Source: a virus | Virus record (IMG/VR): IMGVR_UViG_3300005290_000034 | Location: 1 to 59,152 of that record | Reading direction: 5' to 3' (one strand) | Length of the DNA: 59,152 bases | Shown here: positions 21,538-29,616 of the stretch, in pieces | Layout: the number at the start of each line of letters is the position of its first letter | Numbering within the stretch: position 1 is the first letter of the stretch | Made by a program: the position numbers and the translations under genes | Notes under the pieces: generated by a model | Seen by the model: only the letters and a program-made list of their open reading frames with translations | Databases searched by the model: none | What the model was told of the DNA's origin: nothing

Positions 21538-21831
21538 CTATTTGAACGCCTTCACGTAGTCACGGAGCCATTTAACCTCACCAGGATCACACAGCGGCTC
21601 CGGTTTAAGTTCTATACCGTAGGTCCTTTCAACGAATTCGTGCTGCCGGTCTAGTTGAACGCAATGCAGGATCGTGTTGCGGGCGGAGCGATACTCTGCG
21701 GCAGTCGCGCGCCGCTCTGCTGCTGCTGCGATCTGCGTTGAATGATAAGAGAGCATGAGCGATGACATCGCGATCGCAGCGAGTGCGAGGCTGATCAGAA
21801 TCATCGCCCATAGTCGATTCGCTGGAGCCAT
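21538..21831 (-). CDS. Candidate inner-membrane spanin-like protein (97 aa)
   Basis: N-terminal membrane anchor (LWAMILISLALAAIAMSSLML), then a helical periplasmic part with two Cys. Size, topology and position between holin and endolysin fit an Rz-type i-spanin, though the sequence alone does not prove it. Confidence 0.5.
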   Translation of the reverse strand: MAPANRLWAMILISLALAAIAMSSLMLSYHSTQIAAAAERRATAAEYRSARNTILHCVQLDRQHEFVERTYGIELKPEPLCDPGEVKWLRDYVKAFK

Positions 21832-21832
21832 C

Positions 21833-22189
21833 TCACAGCGACCCTATTTTTTGCGAAATTTTATTTTTCCCGGTGACGTACATGGTCCGAATGGTCTCTC
21901 GCGAAAAAACACAGGCGAGCCCCGTCATAAAAAGCCAGATGACGATATTGGTAAACCAGCTTGGCTCGCTGTCGGTCCATATGACGCAGGCACGATAAAG
22001 AAGGTAGAAAAGCACGCCCAAAAAGAGCGCTCTAACCCATGAGACAAACAATTGCAGTATGCAGTTTTTCGTCCGGAGACCGGGCCGCACGCTTTCTATG
22101 TGACCGACCAGGCCTCCGAATAATGCCATCCCGCAAAACCAGAACAAATCCGGTGGAGCAGCAAGAACCATCGACGAGGGAATCAACAT
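21833..22189 (-). CDS. Putative holin (118 aa)
   Basis: Three to four hydrophobic segments (DLFWFCGMALFGGLVGHI, ALFLGVLFYLLYRA, NIVIWLFMTGLACVF) with a basic C-terminus (TGKNKISQKIGSL), the shape of class I/II phage holins, and sits at the head of the lysis genes. No exact family recognised. Confidence 0.65.
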   Translation of the reverse strand: MLIPSSMVLAAPPDLFWFCGMALFGGLVGHIESVRPGLRTKNCILQLFVSWVRALFLGVLFYLLYRACVIWTDSEPSWFTNIVIWLFMTGLACVFSRETIRTMYVTGKNKISQKIGSL

Positions 22190-22248
22190 TCACTTGGCGG
22201 TTCATCCGGTGAGTTGCCCAGCAGCCAGTCGATAAGAGGGAAATCCAC
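22183..22248 (-). CDS. Possible microprotein (21 aa)
   Basis: GTG (22246-22248) to TGA (22183-22185), fitting between the tailspike stop and the holin ATG with a short overlap. The 21-aa acidic peptide (DFPLIDWLLGNSPDEPPSE) may be a real coupled gene or chance. Confidence 0.3.
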   Translation of the reverse strand: MDFPLIDWLLGNSPDEPPSEC

Positions 22249-22249
22249 A

Positions 22250-23647
22250 CTAGGTGTCGGCCGAAACGACTTTCGTTACGTTATCGCCGAAGCGCACTTT
22301 CAGGTCGCCGTCTGCCGAGTCGATATAGAATCTCGCCTGACCTGCCGCCGCCGTCGGTGCTGTGACTCCATCCTTGAGCGTAAGATAGCCTGCAAGCTGG
22401 ACATTCAGCACACCGTTCGCATCCCACGCCAAGATCGCAACGTCTTGTAGTGTCCCGCCGGTCAGCAACTGGATTTTGATCGACGCTTGCTCATTTCCGT
22501 CTACAACAGAAGTGGCGGAAGCGACCAACTGTGCGAAGGGCAGCCATTCGTTGTTTGCGTTCTTCTGAATGAACGGGAGGGTAATCCCGGTGCCGGTGCC
22601 AGCGGAGTTTGTGCCGACAGAATGTGCAATCCCGCTTGGCCCTGCAATCGCACCCGAGGCTCCAATCAACGGATCCCCTGTGACTAGAGATCCATGCACC
22701 GAGCAGCCGGAATGCGTGAAGCTTGATCCGTTGACGCAGTTCACGGTGAAGATGCCCGAGCCCGCGAAGACGCAGGTATCGAGATCGACGCCCCACACTT
22801 TTGCAGTATTCCCGAGTCTGATACAGCCCTGCGTTGGAGGGATGCCGCTATATTCGAAATGACAGTTGATCTTGGCGTTGACGTCTCCCTGAGTCGACAT
22901 GTCGATTTCGATGCTGACCGCGGTTCCGCTCTCAATGTCAGATTGTCCGTCGACGGTGAGGCCAATGCTGTCCTTGAACCGCAGTGGTACGGTTCCGCCC
23001 AGCGTGCAGTGCGAAATGTGCAGGGTGTTCGTATTCGCTCCCGCATCGACTGCATAGCTCGCGGCGCCGAGGAGTTCGCTGTCGATGATGGACCAACCAA
23101 AGCAGGAATTAGGCGCGGTCCCGCCGGGATTGAACTGAACGTCTGTGTCGAAGCCTCTGATGGCGACGTCGTAGAGGCGCCCGTTTTGAGAGTTCGTGAC
23201 CTTGATGCCGCAGCCGGTCGGGTTCGCCGCGGTGCTGACGATCGCGATCGATTCAATGATCGGACAGTGCCGGTCGGTTATAACGATCACGTCGGCGCTG
23301 TCGATATCGGTCGTGATAATGACCGGCGGTCCGATGGTGTAATCCCCAGATCCTTCGCCCATCCATTTAGCGGCGCTGGTGTGCATGGAAAGGCAACCGT
23401 TTCCCGGCCCGGGCGGGACGACGTAATAGGTGCCCTTCTCAAACCATAGAATGCCGCCCGTGATGAGATCGGCGTCCGCGGCGTTGATGCCAGCGGTGTC
23501 GTTCGCTACGCCGTCGCCAACTACGCCGTAGTCCTCGTCCATGACAGCGACGATATGGCGCGCAGTCATGTAGGCACGCATGGCGGGCTTGTCGACGTTG
23601 CCGGTTGGGGCGGGAGCGTCTATCAGGAAATCTTCGGGTTTGCTCAT
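22250..23647 (-). CDS. Tailspike, pectate-lyase-like beta helix
   Basis: A 465-aa protein. Near residue 38 it has DYGVVGDGVANDTAGINAA, the entry motif of pectate_lyase_3/right-handed beta-helix tailspikes, followed by short-strand repeats up to about 330. The C-terminal about 70 residues (DGVTAPTAAAGQARFYIDS, VRFGDN) form a domain common at the ends of phage fibres, probably trimerising. It is likely a receptor-binding depolymerase of host surface polysaccharide. Last virion gene before lysis. Confidence 0.75.
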   Translation of the reverse strand: MSKPEDFLIDAPAPTGNVDKPAMRAYMTARHIVAVMDEDYGVVGDGVANDTAGINAADADLITGGILWFEKGTYYVVPPGPGNGCLSMHTSAAKWMGEGSGDYTIGPPVIITTDIDSADVIVITDRHCPIIESIAIVSTAANPTGCGIKVTNSQNGRLYDVAIRGFDTDVQFNPGGTAPNSCFGWSIIDSELLGAASYAVDAGANTNTLHISHCTLGGTVPLRFKDSIGLTVDGQSDIESGTAVSIEIDMSTQGDVNAKINCHFEYSGIPPTQGCIRLGNTAKVWGVDLDTCVFAGSGIFTVNCVNGSSFTHSGCSVHGSLVTGDPLIGASGAIAGPSGIAHSVGTNSAGTGTGITLPFIQKNANNEWLPFAQLVASATSVVDGNEQASIKIQLLTGGTLQDVAILAWDANGVLNVQLAGYLTLKDGVTAPTAAAGQARFYIDSADGDLKVRFGDNVTKVVSADT

Positions 23648-23655
23648 TCTTATCC

Positions 23656-23694
23656 TTTGTTACAATTTGTTACACTTTACCTTGTTGCTATATA
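23656..23694 (+). promoter_or_regulatory. Moron A promoter with tandem TTTGTTACA sites
   Basis: TTTGTTACA occurs at 23656-23664 and 23666-23674, one helical turn apart. -35 TTGTTA (23667-23672), 16-base spacer, -10 TATATA (23689-23694). CACCATAGACA follows at 23716-23726, as in the second cassette. The repeats overlap the -35, suggesting repressor control. Confidence 0.65.
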
Positions 23695-23745
23695 TGTAGC
23701 TCGGTGATACATTAACACCATAGACAAACGAACCGGAGACGAAAA

Positions 23746-23997
23746 ATGACAACCATCCTGATAACCAAGCAAATCGAATCCGAACACGGTTTCTACTTCG
23801 AAGCGACCTGCGGCAAAACGACTGCGCAAGTAGCCATTCATTCAGACCGCGTGCAAGTAATCTGCTTAAACGCAATGCATAAAGTCGCGCGCGGTCCCGG
23901 TCGGGTTTTCCCGTCAGTCTCTGCCGCAATCCAAGGCTACAAAAAAGCCGAAATGCGCGCCATTATTGAAGCCGCCGCAGATGCGGTTTCTCACTGA
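23746..23997 (+). CDS. Moron A gene 1, hypothetical (83 aa)
   Basis: First gene of a plus-strand cassette inserted in the minus-strand tail region. A small alpha/beta product (TILITKQIESEHGFYFEATC, then SVSAAIQGYKKAEMRAII), DUF1508-like in feel but not certain. Driven by the promoter at about 23667-23694. Confidence 0.65.
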   Translation: MTTILITKQIESEHGFYFEATCGKTTAQVAIHSDRVQVICLNAMHKVARGPGRVFPSVSAAIQGYKKAEMRAIIEAAADAVSH

Positions 23998-23998
23998 T

Positions 23999-24256
23999 AT
24001 GACAATAGTTCTGTGGCACGATCCGACCGAATCCACGGTCGAGCTTTATCCGCATTGGGATATGGATGCCGGAGACTTCGTTTCGGTAGAGACTGGCCCT
24101 CCCATAATCCCGCTCATTCAGTTAAATACGGTCCTAATGGATTCCGGCAGGATATGGGCTTGCATTCAGCATGACGGCGATACCACCCATGCTGGCTTCA
24201 TCGACACGTTCGAACCCTGCCGTAGCTGGTTCGAACCCGTAGAGGATGAAATCTGA
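23999..24256 (+). CDS. Moron A gene 2, hypothetical (85 aa)
   Basis: ATG at 23999 overlaps the end of gene 1. Beta-rich, Trp-containing product (TIVLWHDPTESTVELYPHWD, GRIWACIQHDGDT). Not recognised. Confidence 0.6.
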   Translation: MTIVLWHDPTESTVELYPHWDMDAGDFVSVETGPPIIPLIQLNTVLMDSGRIWACIQHDGDTTHAGFIDTFEPCRSWFEPVEDEI

Positions 24257-24375
24257 TGCTTAATCCATATCAGGAAGGCTTTAACGCTGGCTGCGAACAC
24301 GTCAGGCGTAACGAGGTTGAGATGTTGATTGAATCCGTTAAGGATCTAATCCGCGTTTTTGAGCAATATCTATAA
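24256..24375 (+). CDS. Moron A gene 3, 39 aa, possibly truncated by an in-frame stop
   Basis: ATG at 24256 (overlap with gene 2) to TAA 24373-24375. The product is helical (EVEMLIESVKDLIRVFEQYL). The same frame stays open and protein-like for 39 further codons to TAA 24493-24495 (DYEGVIDNAKQILGEMPKKS), without its own start. The gene may be a 79-codon frame interrupted by one nonsense codon. Confidence 0.5.
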   Translation: MLNPYQEGFNAGCEHVRRNEVEMLIESVKDLIRVFEQYL

Positions 24376-24505
24376 ACTGGCCGAGGAGACTATGAAGGCG
24401 TTATAGACAATGCCAAACAAATCCTCGGAGAAATGCCAAAAAAGAGCATCTACGCTCAGCCTCGGGCCAATCGTCCCTTCTGGACAAAGCCGTAAGAGTA
24501 AAAGC

Positions 24506-24712
24506 GTGCCATCCCCTACAGACATTCGATCGGCCAGAGAACGAACCGGCCTTACTCAAACCGAGGCCGCCGCTTTAATCGGCGTTTCTCGCGTTACGTG
24601 GACCCGCTGGGAGACTGGTATCACCCCGCCTCCCGCAGAGCCGCTGTGGCGATTCTGGCTGCACGTCGCGGGTCTGGAGCGCATTCCCTTCAGCGCGGCC
24701 TCTTCCAAATGA
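24506..24712 (+). CDS. Moron A XRE-type HTH regulator (68 aa)
   Basis: Helix-turn-helix GLTQTEAAALIGVSRVTWTRW followed by ETG and WRFWLHVAGLERIPF. The start is placed at GTG 24506-24508, where the protein aligns end to end with the 68-aa paralogue of moron B (both open with P-x-P-x-x-IRS); an ATG at 24410 would add an unmatched N-terminus. Likely represses its own cassette promoter. Confidence 0.75.
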   Translation: MPSPTDIRSARERTGLTQTEAAALIGVSRVTWTRWETGITPPPAEPLWRFWLHVAGLERIPFSAASSK

Positions 24713-24869
24713 GAGGGACGCGGTTAAAGCCGACGACTGGCCGCGGTAGAGTGCGCTTGAATGCTTCTGCTATAGCGTTGGCGACGGGCTTTGGTTCTGC
24801 GCGGATCGCTTCGTCGAAGTAGGGCTGGCCGCGCTTCGTTATGTCGGGTTTATAGGGTGCGTGTGGCAT
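24690..24869 (-). CDS. Small hypothetical protein (59 aa)
   Basis: Minus strand, ATG 24867-24869 to TGA 24690-24692. The product (PHAPYKPDITKRGQPYFDEA, LPRPVVGFNRVPLIW) has convincing protein composition. Convergent with the XRE gene, overlapping its 3' end by 23 bases. Continues the leftward tail operon past the moron. Confidence 0.55.
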   Translation of the reverse strand: MPHAPYKPDITKRGQPYFDEAIRAEPKPVANAIAEAFKRTLPRPVVGFNRVPLIWKRPR

Positions 24870-24981
24870 AATTCAGGTGAGCGGCCAAATAAGGCAGACA
24901 TGCGCCTCTTCTTCGTGGCGCGTTCTCCGGGGTCGTTGTCCAGTGCGTCTTTGCCGAATAGATTGGACGCCGCTCACTCAT
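24850..24981 (-). CDS. Small hypothetical protein (43 aa)
   Basis: ATG 24979-24981 overlaps the tail-tip stop by 8 bases. The product is short and basic (SERRPIYSAKTHWTTTPENA); it overlaps the next small gene by 20 bases. Modest support. Confidence 0.35.
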   Translation of the reverse strand: MSERRPIYSAKTHWTTTPENAPRRRGACLPYLAAHLNYATRTL

Positions 24982-27238
24982 CCCCCGACCTTTCGGGCGG
25001 AAGACTTCCCCCACTCCCGGCTCCCGCTCCGGTAAGGATGAACGCCGCCGACATGTCCGAGATATTTCCCGCCGCAGTAACCGAGCGCATGGTGTAAGAG
25101 CCATCGTTGAGGCCTGCAATAATGGTAGGCGAGATCGGCACCGCATCGTTCCATATCGCGCCGTCCTTGAATAACTGGTAGTGATCGGCACCGGTGCCAG
25201 TCGTCCACTCGAGCTGACCGATGGTTGAGCTCGTCAAGCCGGTCGGCGGACTCGGGGCGAGGTCCGTGGTCCAGGTTGAAGTTAAGGCGCCAACGGTCCG
25301 GATGCGTATGTCCTGCGGCGGCGTGCGCGGAATGTAAGTCTTGAGTTCATCGCCCGCCGGGATAATCCCGGACGAGGTCCACGTCGCGATCCCCTGCGAG
25401 CGATACTGAACCTCGTAACCGCTGCTGCCCGGGCCAGCGGTCGCGGTCCATGTGACGAATAAATGATCTGGAGCGACATCTGTTGGCGTGCTGACCGAAA
25501 TCACCGGAGGAACGGCAGCACTATCCGGCAGCACCACGCCCTGAAGTTCGGCTGCGTCCTGCTCGTCTGCGATCGACCAGTCCCAGACGCTCGCATCTTC
25601 CTCTTGCAAGGTCAGGTCGATGCCGCTGAAGTTCTCGGCCAGCGCCCATGATATGACTCGGAATGTGTGCCCGTTGACCATCGGAAAACGCGATGAGTTT
25701 AGCGTCACGCAGTCCCACGCCTGCACCCGAAAGCCGGAGAGGTTTACGGGCCAGTGAACAGTCAGTTGTTGCCTGTTGCGACCGAGTGCGACCTTCATCA
25801 ACCGCTGTGCTGTCGGCCCCGAAGTCGTGAACGGAAGCCGTATGTCCTCGATCAGTTCCGCGTCATTGTCCTCGGCCAGGAGTTCGGGCGTAGGCAATAA
25901 TGGCGGAGCATCTGTCGGCTGCCAGTTCGCGTCCGGCGAGACATAGACCGCCCGCACCCCATTCATGCGATCGCGCATAGACCGCTTGGGGATAATCTCG
26001 GGCTCGTCGCGCAAGTCTCGGTCTGTGAATTCGACCGTTGCGAATCCTGGAGCGCCGGCATGGATGAACCACACGCCACCGATGTAGATCACCTGCCCCG
26101 CCATCGCGGTCAGGAGTTGCTGCAGGACTTCGCCTTTCTCGGCGTCGAGCGTGAACGAGCCGTTCAGCTTGTATCTGGCCTCATCCCATGTGGTGAGCGT
26201 AAGCGTGCCAGAGCCGATGTCCGCCGGAACGATAGCGGCTTCGGCAAAAGCGCCAGATACGTTAGCCGCAAGGCGGTAAGTGTTGTTCGCCGACGGGATC
26301 ACGTAATACGTCGTGTCCGCGGCAAAGCGCGTGGGCAAGGCACCAGAGGAACTCAGCCGCACGCCGTCGCCCCAGTCCAGCACCCGCGCACTCGACTGGT
26401 CGAGGCTCAGAGATCCGTCTGCTGCGATAAAGAACTCGACGTCCTTCGGCTTGACCGCAACGCGCTCGTCGCAACGATTGGCGCTCGCTATCAGGGTATC
26501 TTCGTCCAGATCCTCCCACGCGAGTGCCATGCCGAAGGGCGCAATCAGCCAGCGGGCGACGAGTAAGGCAGCATTGTTGCTGAACGCGAAAATGTTAGTC
26601 CGCGGATCAAATACCTTGTCATCTCCGTCCACCATCCACGACAGGTTCGGCAGGCCCGCGCTGAAGGCCGTCTGATCGAAGATAAGCTTCGAGGCAACAT
26701 AGGCGCGGCCGCGCAACCGGTGCTGGTCAGTCCACGCCCCGGCGGTCTCGGCTACCAGCATGTCGTCGGCCAGTTGGTCGTCTTCTCCCAAATGCTTTGA
26801 GAACGCGACTTGATGAACGAATTGGGGATCAATCGACAGCGTTTGATTCAGATACGTGTCGCCGATGCGCTTGACGTGCGTGGCAGCCAGACCGTGGACG
26901 AAATAAAGAAAGCCGTTAGGACGCCCGTTCGGGTCGTTCTCCGAATCAGTAAAGAGCATCGGCCCCGAAGTTTTGAGTCGCCCAAATGGAATTGAATGCG
27001 GCGCGATCGGCTCGCGGATTTGCTGGGTGCGACCGCCGCCAGCAGCGTTGAGAGGAGAGGTAAGGTCGGTCGACTTTGGATGCGAGAGAAGAGATTGCGC
27101 CAGTGTTGACGCCGCCATTGCCGCCGCGCTTACTATAACCGTAGCGGCGAGGGTGCCAGCTATCGCTGTTCCAGCGATGACTGCCCCAGCCCCATAGGCC
27201 GCAGCAGCAGCGACGACAACCGGAACTGCCATCGGCAT
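24974..27238 (-). CDS. Central tail tip / host-specificity protein (754 aa)
   Basis: N-terminal about 50 residues are hydrophobic Ala/Val-rich. The segment IREPIAPHSIPFGRLKTSGP, then GRPNGFLYFVHGLAATHV, is typical of siphovirus tip proteins of the lambda J / baseplate hub type. The middle (about 350-560) holds mixed beta domains. The C-terminal third contains two fibronectin-III-like modules (VISVSTPTDVAPDHLFVTWT, then PSPPTGLTSSTIGQLEW). It forms the tail tip and probably contacts the host. Immediately upstream lies the moron B cassette on the other strand. Confidence 0.8.
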   Translation of the reverse strand: MPMAVPVVVAAAAAYGAGAVIAGTAIAGTLAATVIVSAAAMAASTLAQSLLSHPKSTDLTSPLNAAGGGRTQQIREPIAPHSIPFGRLKTSGPMLFTDSENDPNGRPNGFLYFVHGLAATHVKRIGDTYLNQTLSIDPQFVHQVAFSKHLGEDDQLADDMLVAETAGAWTDQHRLRGRAYVASKLIFDQTAFSAGLPNLSWMVDGDDKVFDPRTNIFAFSNNAALLVARWLIAPFGMALAWEDLDEDTLIASANRCDERVAVKPKDVEFFIAADGSLSLDQSSARVLDWGDGVRLSSSGALPTRFAADTTYYVIPSANNTYRLAANVSGAFAEAAIVPADIGSGTLTLTTWDEARYKLNGSFTLDAEKGEVLQQLLTAMAGQVIYIGGVWFIHAGAPGFATVEFTDRDLRDEPEIIPKRSMRDRMNGVRAVYVSPDANWQPTDAPPLLPTPELLAEDNDAELIEDIRLPFTTSGPTAQRLMKVALGRNRQQLTVHWPVNLSGFRVQAWDCVTLNSSRFPMVNGHTFRVISWALAENFSGIDLTLQEEDASVWDWSIADEQDAAELQGVVLPDSAAVPPVISVSTPTDVAPDHLFVTWTATAGPGSSGYEVQYRSQGIATWTSSGIIPAGDELKTYIPRTPPQDIRIRTVGALTSTWTTDLAPSPPTGLTSSTIGQLEWTTGTGADHYQLFKDGAIWNDAVPISPTIIAGLNDGSYTMRSVTAAGNISDMSAAFILTGAGAGSGGSLPPERSGDE

Positions 27239-27267
27239 TTAGTCGCCTCTCGCGTTTTTAGTATGCA

Positions 27268-27297
27268 AATTGTTACAATTCTCCGCTTGCATATATT
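27268..27297 (+). promoter_or_regulatory. Moron B promoter with AATTGTTACAATT palindrome
   Basis: AATTGT-T-ACAATT (27268-27280) is a perfect palindrome overlapping -35 TTGTTA (27270-27275); a 16-base spacer leads to -10 TATATT (27292-27297). CACCATAGACA at 27318-27328 repeats the moron A leader. Same spacing as moron A. Confidence 0.65.
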
Positions 27298-27351
27298 GTT
27301 GCATTAGGCTACAGTATCACCATAGACAGAGAAACCAGACAGGAAACCAAA

Positions 27352-27564
27352 ATGAAAACCCAAACCTTCCAAGCACGTAGTCCGGTATTCGGTATTCAAC
27401 GCTTCCGCATCGGTTCGACCGTCCGCGTAACAAACGAACGTGAGCCGGTTACGGTCACAGGCATCGACGAAAAAGACGGCATGATGATCGTCGACTACAC
27501 GGATCCGAGCGGCGCATGGGTCTGGGCATGGGCCGACAGCATTAGTCAAGTAATCAAACTCTAA
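27352..27564 (+). CDS. Moron B gene 1, hypothetical (70 aa)
   Basis: Small beta-rich protein (FRIGSTVRVTNEREPVTVTG, IVDYTDPSGAWVWAWAD), perhaps an SH3-like fold. First gene behind the cassette promoter, followed without a gap by the HTH gene. Confidence 0.65.
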   Translation: MKTQTFQARSPVFGIQRFRIGSTVRVTNEREPVTVTGIDEKDGMMIVDYTDPSGAWVWAWADSISQVIKL

Positions 27565-27770
27565 TGCCTAACCCCGCCCAGATCCGGTCCTGCCGCAAAG
27601 TGATCGGACTCACTCAAGCCCAAGCCGCCGAACTGATTTCCGTGGATCGGGTGACGTGGGCGAAATGGGAAACCGGAAAACGACCGATGCCGCTCCATAC
27701 ATGGCGCTACTGGCTTCATCTCGCCGGAGTCGAGCGCCTTCCCTTTCACCGCACTGGAGAACCAAAATGA
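27564..27770 (+). CDS. Moron B XRE-type HTH regulator (68 aa)
   Basis: HTH with GLTQAQAAELISVDRVTWAKWE, then ETGKRPMPLHTWRYWLHLAG and VERLPF. A clear paralogue of the moron A regulator (24506-24712) with the same length and domain. Start ATG 27564 overlaps the preceding stop. Confidence 0.8.
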   Translation: MPNPAQIRSCRKVIGLTQAQAAELISVDRVTWAKWETGKRPMPLHTWRYWLHLAGVERLPFHRTGEPK

Positions 27771-28111
27771 GAACCGCCGCCCTTGTAACGTGCCTTTTGC
27801 TCGCCGGCTGCGCTGCCACGCCGACCCAAGTCGTAGAGACCGGCCAACAGTCCACCTATGCGCTAAAGAACGCGCCTGAAGTCGCGGCTGGTTGTATGGC
27901 TCGGAATGTCGAAAAACACTATGAAGGGAACCTGCAGGCCATCGTCCGCCGGCTGGAAAAACCAGAATCCTATGAAGTCGTCGTGCGCAACTTCCCTGAG
28001 TTCACGTTCGTTTACGCCATCGCGGAACCGCAAAAGGCCACCGTCTGGGTGCGCGAGCAATGGTTCTCTGGTCGTGACACTATCGCCGCCACAATGACCG
28101 CCGGCTGCTAG
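27767..28111 (+). CDS. Moron B lipoprotein (114 aa)
   Basis: Signal peptide MRTAALVTCLLLAGCAATP with lipobox LAGC; mature protein about 100 residues with two Cys (AAGCMAR and terminal AGC) and a helical/beta mix. Phage-encoded lipoproteins in morons often mediate superinfection exclusion; that role is inferred only from context. Confidence 0.75.
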   Translation: MRTAALVTCLLLAGCAATPTQVVETGQQSTYALKNAPEVAAGCMARNVEKHYEGNLQAIVRRLEKPESYEVVVRNFPEFTFVYAIAEPQKATVWVREQWFSGRDTIAATMTAGC

Positions 28112-28123
28112 ACCCGCCACGCC

Positions 28124-28522
28124 ATGACGACCTCGAAGTATCCCGTCAAACGTACCGTTATCATACGAACTGCCGAGCGTTGGGACTGCGGCCTCGGACA
28201 TAATCACACTACCAAAGAGATCGCCCTTTCTTGCATAAAAACCCACGATCGCCCTAAACGGAACGTCGTCAACTGGACCAGAGAGGAGTATTTCAACGTT
28301 CTGTTAATGCGCGAAAGAGACGGTCTCACCTTCAGTAAGATCGGAACGCATTACGGACTCTCTTCGGGGCGCATTGCACAGGTCTATGCCAAAGCATGTC
28401 GAATGCGGCGCCGCGACATAACCCGTCTCACTGGCATACAGTTCAAATGGGATGGAACCGACTATTCCATACCGCTAGACCCGCCAGCAGATCACGACCT
28501 CAGACAGCGGAATGGTGTGTAG
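28124..28522 (+). CDS. Moron B HTH protein (132 aa)
   Basis: N-terminal CGLGH with two His (possible metal site), then an HTH-like segment (LLMRERDGLTFSKIGTHYGL, then SSGRIAQVYAKACRMRRRD), reminiscent of a sigma-70 region 4 HTH. Convergent with the tail peptidase gene, overlapping it by 48 bases. Confidence 0.6.
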   Translation: MTTSKYPVKRTVIIRTAERWDCGLGHNHTTKEIALSCIKTHDRPKRNVVNWTREEYFNVLLMRERDGLTFSKIGTHYGLSSGRIAQVYAKACRMRRRDITRLTGIQFKWDGTDYSIPLDPPADHDLRQRNGV

Positions 28523-28840
28523 TCCGGACTTCCCCAAAAACGCGGCGTAGCGGCCCGTACAGACGCCCAATGTCGGCTCGGGTAGGGATGCCAGCACCAC
28601 ATCCCCCGGACGCGCCAAAGAGCGCCTAATGCGCGGGAAATAGGTATCTGCGGTCTCGACCAACGTCCCGCTCAATTCCGTTGGTAATTCCCGCCCGGTA
28701 ATGGCTTGAACGCAGGCCCGGGCGAACAGGGCACAGTTCCACGTTCCAGCATCGAACTCCCGCGTACGCGCTTCGTCCAGCACGACCGCGAGACGGGACT
28801 CCCAGCCCGGGAGCCTCAATTCGGACTCGGCGTGCCCCAA
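28475..28840 (-). CDS. Tail-associated NlpC/P60-like protein (DUF6950-type)
   Basis: A 121-aa protein with RLPGWESRLAVVLDEARTRE, then GTWNCALFARACV, the small phage-tail domain in which the Cys aligns with the NlpC/P60 nucleophile; a HTIPLSEV segment carries a possible His. It sits just after the tail-tip scaffolding gene, where lambda-like phages keep the K/I-type peptidase used in tail tip assembly or cell-wall opening. Confidence 0.7.
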   Translation of the reverse strand: MGHAESELRLPGWESRLAVVLDEARTREFDAGTWNCALFARACVQAITGRELPTELSGTLVETADTYFPRIRRSLARPGDVVLASLPEPTLGVCTGRYAAFLGKSGLHTIPLSEVVICWRV

Positions 28841-29616
28841 GTTATAGAAACCGATTGCATCGCCGGAACCGCATCGCAGCCCGCATCTGATTCGAATTCA
28901 GATCTTTGGTCAGACGGCGTCCAGCGCCGCGACTTGGTCCGCTGCAAGTCCAATAATGCGCTTTCGACCGTGAACATCAATTCGGACGACTTCAAACTCA
29001 TCTGATCCATTTTCCCGGCGAAGATCCGGATCGGGCGCCCGACAAAGCGTCGCGAGTCGTTCAGTACGGCGAAGTAGATCCGCACCGCGCGCCCCTGCCA
29101 CGTCTCGTCCATCACGATCTCGGAAAGCTTCCGCCCGTCCGAAGCCGCTAGATCGAGCGGCAAGCCGGACAATTTGAGCTGCACGCCGACGGCCCTGATT
29201 TCGGTCGTCTCCTCCACCGGCCCGATCGAGCCGAAGACGCCGGAGCCATACCAAGGGACTCCGTTCCACTGCAGGATGCCGATGCCGGACCAAAAACGCA
29301 CCCAGTCGGAGAACTGCATTTCCACCATGCCGATCGGCTGCAGGCTCGATCCGACCAGAGCCGTAGCAGTCGCCGGATGCAGGCCCTTGCGCTGATAGGT
29401 CGGAACCGCAGCGACATTGACAATCTCGGGCGCTGCCGGCGGAATGATGACCGGCGGAATGATGACCGGCACATCGACGACCAAGACGCCCCACGACGTC
29501 CCCCACGCTTCGCCAAAAGCCAGGCCCCACGCCGAAGGTTCCGGCAGCGTGGTTGATGCGTTGTCCCACGAGACGCCCCAGGCTGTGCCCCAGGCGGTTC
29601 CCCACGGTGAATCCAT
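28816..29616 (-). CDS. Tail protein with Trp-Gly N-terminal repeats (266 aa)
   Basis: The first about 45 residues are a WGxxWG repeat (SPWGTAWGTAWGVSWD, AFGEAWGTSWGV), followed by Pro/Ile linkers. The body (about 90-240) resembles the DUF2163-like tail proteins found next to NlpC genes, with a RAVRIYFAVLNDSRRFVGRP core. It likely forms part of the tail tip or baseplate. The repeats are unusual and might mediate assembly. Confidence 0.6.
   Translation of the reverse strand: MDSPWGTAWGTAWGVSWDNASTTLPEPSAWGLAFGEAWGTSWGVLVVDVPVIIPPVIIPPAAPEIVNVAAVPTYQRKGLHPATATALVGSSLQPIGMVEMQFSDWVRFWSGIGILQWNGVPWYGSGVFGSIGPVEETTEIRAVGVQLKLSGLPLDLAASDGRKLSEIVMDETWQGRAVRIYFAVLNDSRRFVGRPIRIFAGKMDQMSLKSSELMFTVESALLDLQRTKSRRWTPSDQRSEFESDAGCDAVPAMQSVSITWGTPSPN

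Noticed and set aside
22859-23449. A 196-codon plus-strand open frame
   Set aside because: Antisense to the beta-helix tailspike; high Asp/Arg/Val content follows from the complementary codons.
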